Source of the DNA: PVC group bacterium | GTDB lineage: Bacteria > Verrucomicrobiota > Kiritimatiellia > SS1-B-03-39 > UBA6053 | Direction of reading: 5' to 3' | Length of the DNA: 7,301 bases | NCBI GenBank assembly: GCA_003565035.1 | Contig: PXDP01000252.1 | Location: forward strand, 1-7,301 | Shown: one piece after another, positions 5,641 to 7,301 of the stretch | How the letters are laid out: the number at the start of each line of letters is the position of its first letter | Numbering within the stretch: the first letter of the stretch is position 1 | Translations under genes and position numbers: made by a program | The notes under the pieces: model-generated | Seen by the model: the letters and a program-made list of their open reading frames with translations, nothing else | What the model was told of the DNA's origin: nothing | The model's database searches: none

Positions 5641-6980
5641 GGGCAAAGCCCCGGGCGGGCCAGACCCCAGTCGCAGGTGTAGAATTTATGCAGGTGATGG
5701 GCATAGCGGCGATAGCTGAGATTGGTCACCAGCGCCAACGGCAGAGAGACCGGACTGCGGCGGATGCGCCGGGCGCAGCCTGAAAAGGAATACGCCAGTT
5801 TCCAAGCCCGCTCCGACCCCTGTTCCACTTCCATGGGGGTCATGCCCAGGGGCTGGAAGACACAGTGCTGTCCATCATACTTCCCCCAGTCCCGATGCAG
5901 GATGCGGCCCGCCTTATCCAGACGTTGAAAGAGAGGCGTGCCCGGAAAAGGGGTGCTGATGGCAAACCGGGGCAGGTCAATTCCCGCCTCAACGGCAAAC
6001 CGGGCGGTCTTCTCGAAAACCTCTGGAGATTCGCCGTCGTTGCCGAAAACAAAACATCCCTGCAGGGCAATATTTTTCCGGTGCAGCGCCTGCACCAGTT
6101 CCGCATAGGCCTCGGGATGATTAAAGGGTTTGTTCATATCTTTCAGTGCTGCAGGATCGATACTCTCCAAGCCCACCAGCAAGCCGCTGCAACCACTCCG
6201 TGCACAGGCATCCAGCAGTTCCGGATCCTCGGCGATGCGGGAGGTGGAGAGCCCGAACCATTTGATTCCCAGCGGCTGAAGCGCATGAAAGAGTTCCAGC
6301 GCGTACGTGCGGCTGGAAATCAGATTCAGATCCACAAAAATGATGCGTTTTCCGCCGTGCCGCCGAATATCTTCGATCACATGTTCTACCGGCTTGAACC
6401 AGACGTTTCTGCCCCAGGCGGCCGGCGACACGCAGAATTCGCAGCTGTGATGGCACCCCCGGGTGGCCTCGAAGACCGCGTCGGTCAAGTATTTCCGGCG
6501 CGGCAGTACGGATCGGTCCGGAGGGGGACTCCGCAAAGTGTGCGGCGGTTGTTCGTGATAATCCATCTGCAGGTTTCCCGCCTGCCAGTCGCGCAGCAGC
6601 TTTGGCCAGGAAACTTCGGCCAGACCCTGCACGATCGCATCTGCATGCGGCCGGGCATCGTCGGGGACCAGCGTGATATGAGGCCCCCCCAGTACCACAG
6701 GAATCCCTCGGCGGCGGAAAACTGCGGCCAGCTCGTACGCCCGGGGGGCAGAGCCGGTGATGACCGTCATGCCCACCAGATCCGCCTCCAGCGTTTCCGG
6801 ATTAATACTTTCCGTCCCTTCGTCATAACAACACAGCTCAACCGGCACATCCTCGGGAATCAATGCCGCCAGAGTGGGAAAGGTCTGTGGCATGTACCGC
6901 AGTCCCCGCCCGAAGATCCCGCCGCGGTGACGATAGAGCGGCCCTTTTGGACTGATGAGGACAAGCCGGGGCTTTTTCAT
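5637..6980 (-). CDS. Cobalamin-binding-domain radical SAM enzyme A (first gene of operon)
   Basis: 447 residues. Same architecture as the next gene: a B12-binding-type domain at about 5-135 with IPVVLGGPHITLVPDD at 93-108, then C-H-H-S-C-E-F-C (CX3CX2C) at 176-183, IIFVDLNLI at 213-221, GLES at 270-273 and a FPGTPLF motif near 348. No D-x-H-x-x-G cobalamin-ligand motif is visible. The protein opens with LISPKGPLYRHRGGIFGRGLRYMPQTFPTLAAL, a conserved-looking signature distinct from its partner, and ends with an aromatic-rich tail (YRRYAHHLHKFYTCDW). Known of the family: [4Fe-4S]-dependent SAM cleavage to a 5'-deoxyadenosyl radical, often with methylcobalamin as methyl donor; the substrate here is unknown. 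ATG 6980 has AGGA 7 bases upstream and a promoter about 40 bases away, so the start is firm. The stop overlaps the next ATG as ATGA. HpnP- or HpnR-like lipid methylases are distant relatives, not a proposed identity. Confidence 0.88.
   Translation of the reverse strand: MKKPRLVLISPKGPLYRHRGGIFGRGLRYMPQTFPTLAALIPEDVPVELCCYDEGTESINPETLEADLVGMTVITGSAPRAYELAAVFRRRGIPVVLGGPHITLVPDDARPHADAIVQGLAEVSWPKLLRDWQAGNLQMDYHEQPPHTLRSPPPDRSVLPRRKYLTDAVFEATRGCHHSCEFCVSPAAWGRNVWFKPVEHVIEDIRRHGGKRIIFVDLNLISSRTYALELFHALQPLGIKWFGLSTSRIAEDPELLDACARSGCSGLLVGLESIDPAALKDMNKPFNHPEAYAELVQALHRKNIALQGCFVFGNDGESPEVFEKTARFAVEAGIDLPRFAISTPFPGTPLFQRLDKAGRILHRDWGKYDGQHCVFQPLGMTPMEVEQGSERAWKLAYSFSGCARRIRRSPVSLPLALVTNLSYRRYAHHLHKFYTCDWGLARPGLCP
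5641..5651 (-). promoter_or_regulatory. Small GC hairpin directly before the start codon of radical SAM gene B
   Basis: On the minus strand GGGC-TTT-GCCC is followed immediately by ATG at 5640. The 4-bp all-GC stem could hide the initiation region until a ribosome finishing the upstream gene opens it, which would fit the ATGA overlap and the weak Shine-Dalgarno. It is short and may be chance in GC-rich sequence. Confidence 0.35.
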
Positions 6981-6987
6981 GTCTTTT

Positions 6988-6991
6988 TCCT
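6988..6991 (-). promoter_or_regulatory. Ribosome binding site of first operon gene
   Basis: AGGA on the minus strand lies 7 bases before ATG 6980 in an A-rich leader. It supports that start. Confidence 0.65.
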
Positions 6992-7021
6992 AAATAAATC
7001 CCGAATCCTTGGCAAGCCGCA

Positions 7022-7049
7022 TTTTTAATCACGACAGTTTTATTGTCAA
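7022..7049 (-). promoter_or_regulatory. Sigma70-like promoter of the five-gene operon, with an overlapping inverted repeat
   Basis: On the minus strand a perfect -35 box TTGACA (7049-7044) is followed after 16 bases by TAAAAA (7027-7022), 4 of 6 matches to TATAAT; a 17-base spacing gives AAAAAT, also 4 of 6. Transcription would start near 7015, leaving a leader of about 35 bases before ATG 6980. The -35 region sits in an imperfect dyad, GACA-N6-TGTC on the plus strand (7034-7047), a possible operator where a regulator could block polymerase. No regulator gene lies in the window. Confidence 0.6.
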
Positions 7050-7301
7050 AACTGGAGGCTGCGGCAGTAAAGGGCGTGTTAACAGGTATTTAAAATCTCA
7101 GGCCATCTGCGTCGAACTGGACGACAATATAGGATTTCTATTCGGCCCAACCAAGTTTCAAAAGATTATGTGGTTCTTCACGGGAATGAGGGACAACGTG
7201 GTCGTATTGAAGCCACATCGCCTGGAATGCGGCATGTTGAGCGGAATTTGATTTCCCCCACAAAAGGGATTCAGGGTAGGTTTTTCTGAGCTTCTCCCGC
7301 A
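7050..7301. other. AT-richer right flank with no supported gene
   Basis: By hand count 7021-7260 is about 45% GC, clearly below the operon (one 60-base line within the first gene, 6661-6720, is 65%). An 80-codon plus-strand frame runs from TTG 7009 to TGA 7251, but it overlaps the operon promoter, lacks a ribosome site and matches no family I recognise. Starting it at the internal ATG 7168 would leave only 27 residues. No strong terminator, tRNA or mobile-element end is seen. It may be the spacer upstream of the operon or the remnant of a lost gene. Confidence 0.5.
7237..7249 (+). repeat. 13-bp direct repeat, right copy
   Basis: TTGAGCGGAATTT here is identical to 1289-1301. The right flank also has ACAGGTATTT (7082-7091), shared with 1313-1322 in the left gap, but the order of the two shared words differs between flanks, so this is not one simple duplicated block. 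Confidence 0.5.

Noticed and set aside
5865..7028. A 387-codon open frame on the plus strand, opposite radical SAM gene A
   Set aside because: It is fully antisense to a gene with clear catalytic motifs, its own translation shows no family motifs, and long antisense frames are expected in GC-rich coding DNA.
7009..7251. 80-codon plus-strand frame as a small gene
   Set aside because: TTG start inside the operon promoter, no ribosome site, no recognisable family. Kept only as part of the right-flank description.
1354..7301. Hopanoid methylase (HpnP/HpnR) cluster
   Set aside because: The radical SAM proteins share only general class B architecture with those enzymes, and no squalene-hopene or other hopanoid gene is present.

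Overview
The window looks like ordinary chromosomal DNA from a GC-rich bacterium. Genes are tightly packed, several have clear Shine-Dalgarno sequences, and a sigma70-like promoter can be read. Phylum cannot be fixed from this window. Deeply branching Gram-negative groups (PVC, proteobacterial or deltaproteobacterial-like lineages) fit the gene content, but that is only an impression. There are no rRNA or tRNA genes, no CRISPR array and no recognisable insertion sequence.

Layout. Positions 1-1287 (+) hold the C-terminal part of an XPD/DinG-type iron-sulfur DNA helicase whose start lies outside the window. A 66-bp AT-rich gap (1288-1353) separates it from a convergent five-gene operon on the minus strand, read from 6980 down to 1354. 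In transcription order the operon is: cobalamin-binding-type radical SAM enzyme A (6980-5637), a related radical SAM enzyme B (5640-4249), a GNAT-like protein (4252-3407), a second GNAT-like/uncharacterised protein (3410-2736), and a GH3-family acyl-adenylating amide synthetase (2739-1354). All four internal junctions are the same 4-bp ATGA stop/start overlap, so the five proteins are almost certainly made together. A promoter with a perfect TTGACA -35 box lies just upstream of the first gene. The right end (about 7050-7301) is AT-richer and has no gene I can support.

How the genes could work together (inference). The operon has the parts of a small biosynthetic or tailoring pathway. Two radical SAM enzymes could carry out hard C-H chemistry such as methylation or C-C bond formation. 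A GH3 enzyme could activate a carboxylate as an acyl-adenylate and join it to an amine or amino acid. Two acyltransferase-fold proteins could help with acyl transfer or amine recognition. I recognise each family as recurrent in bacteria, but I know of no assigned product for this combination. It is the best candidate here for an undescribed system. The helicase is probably an unrelated neighbour.
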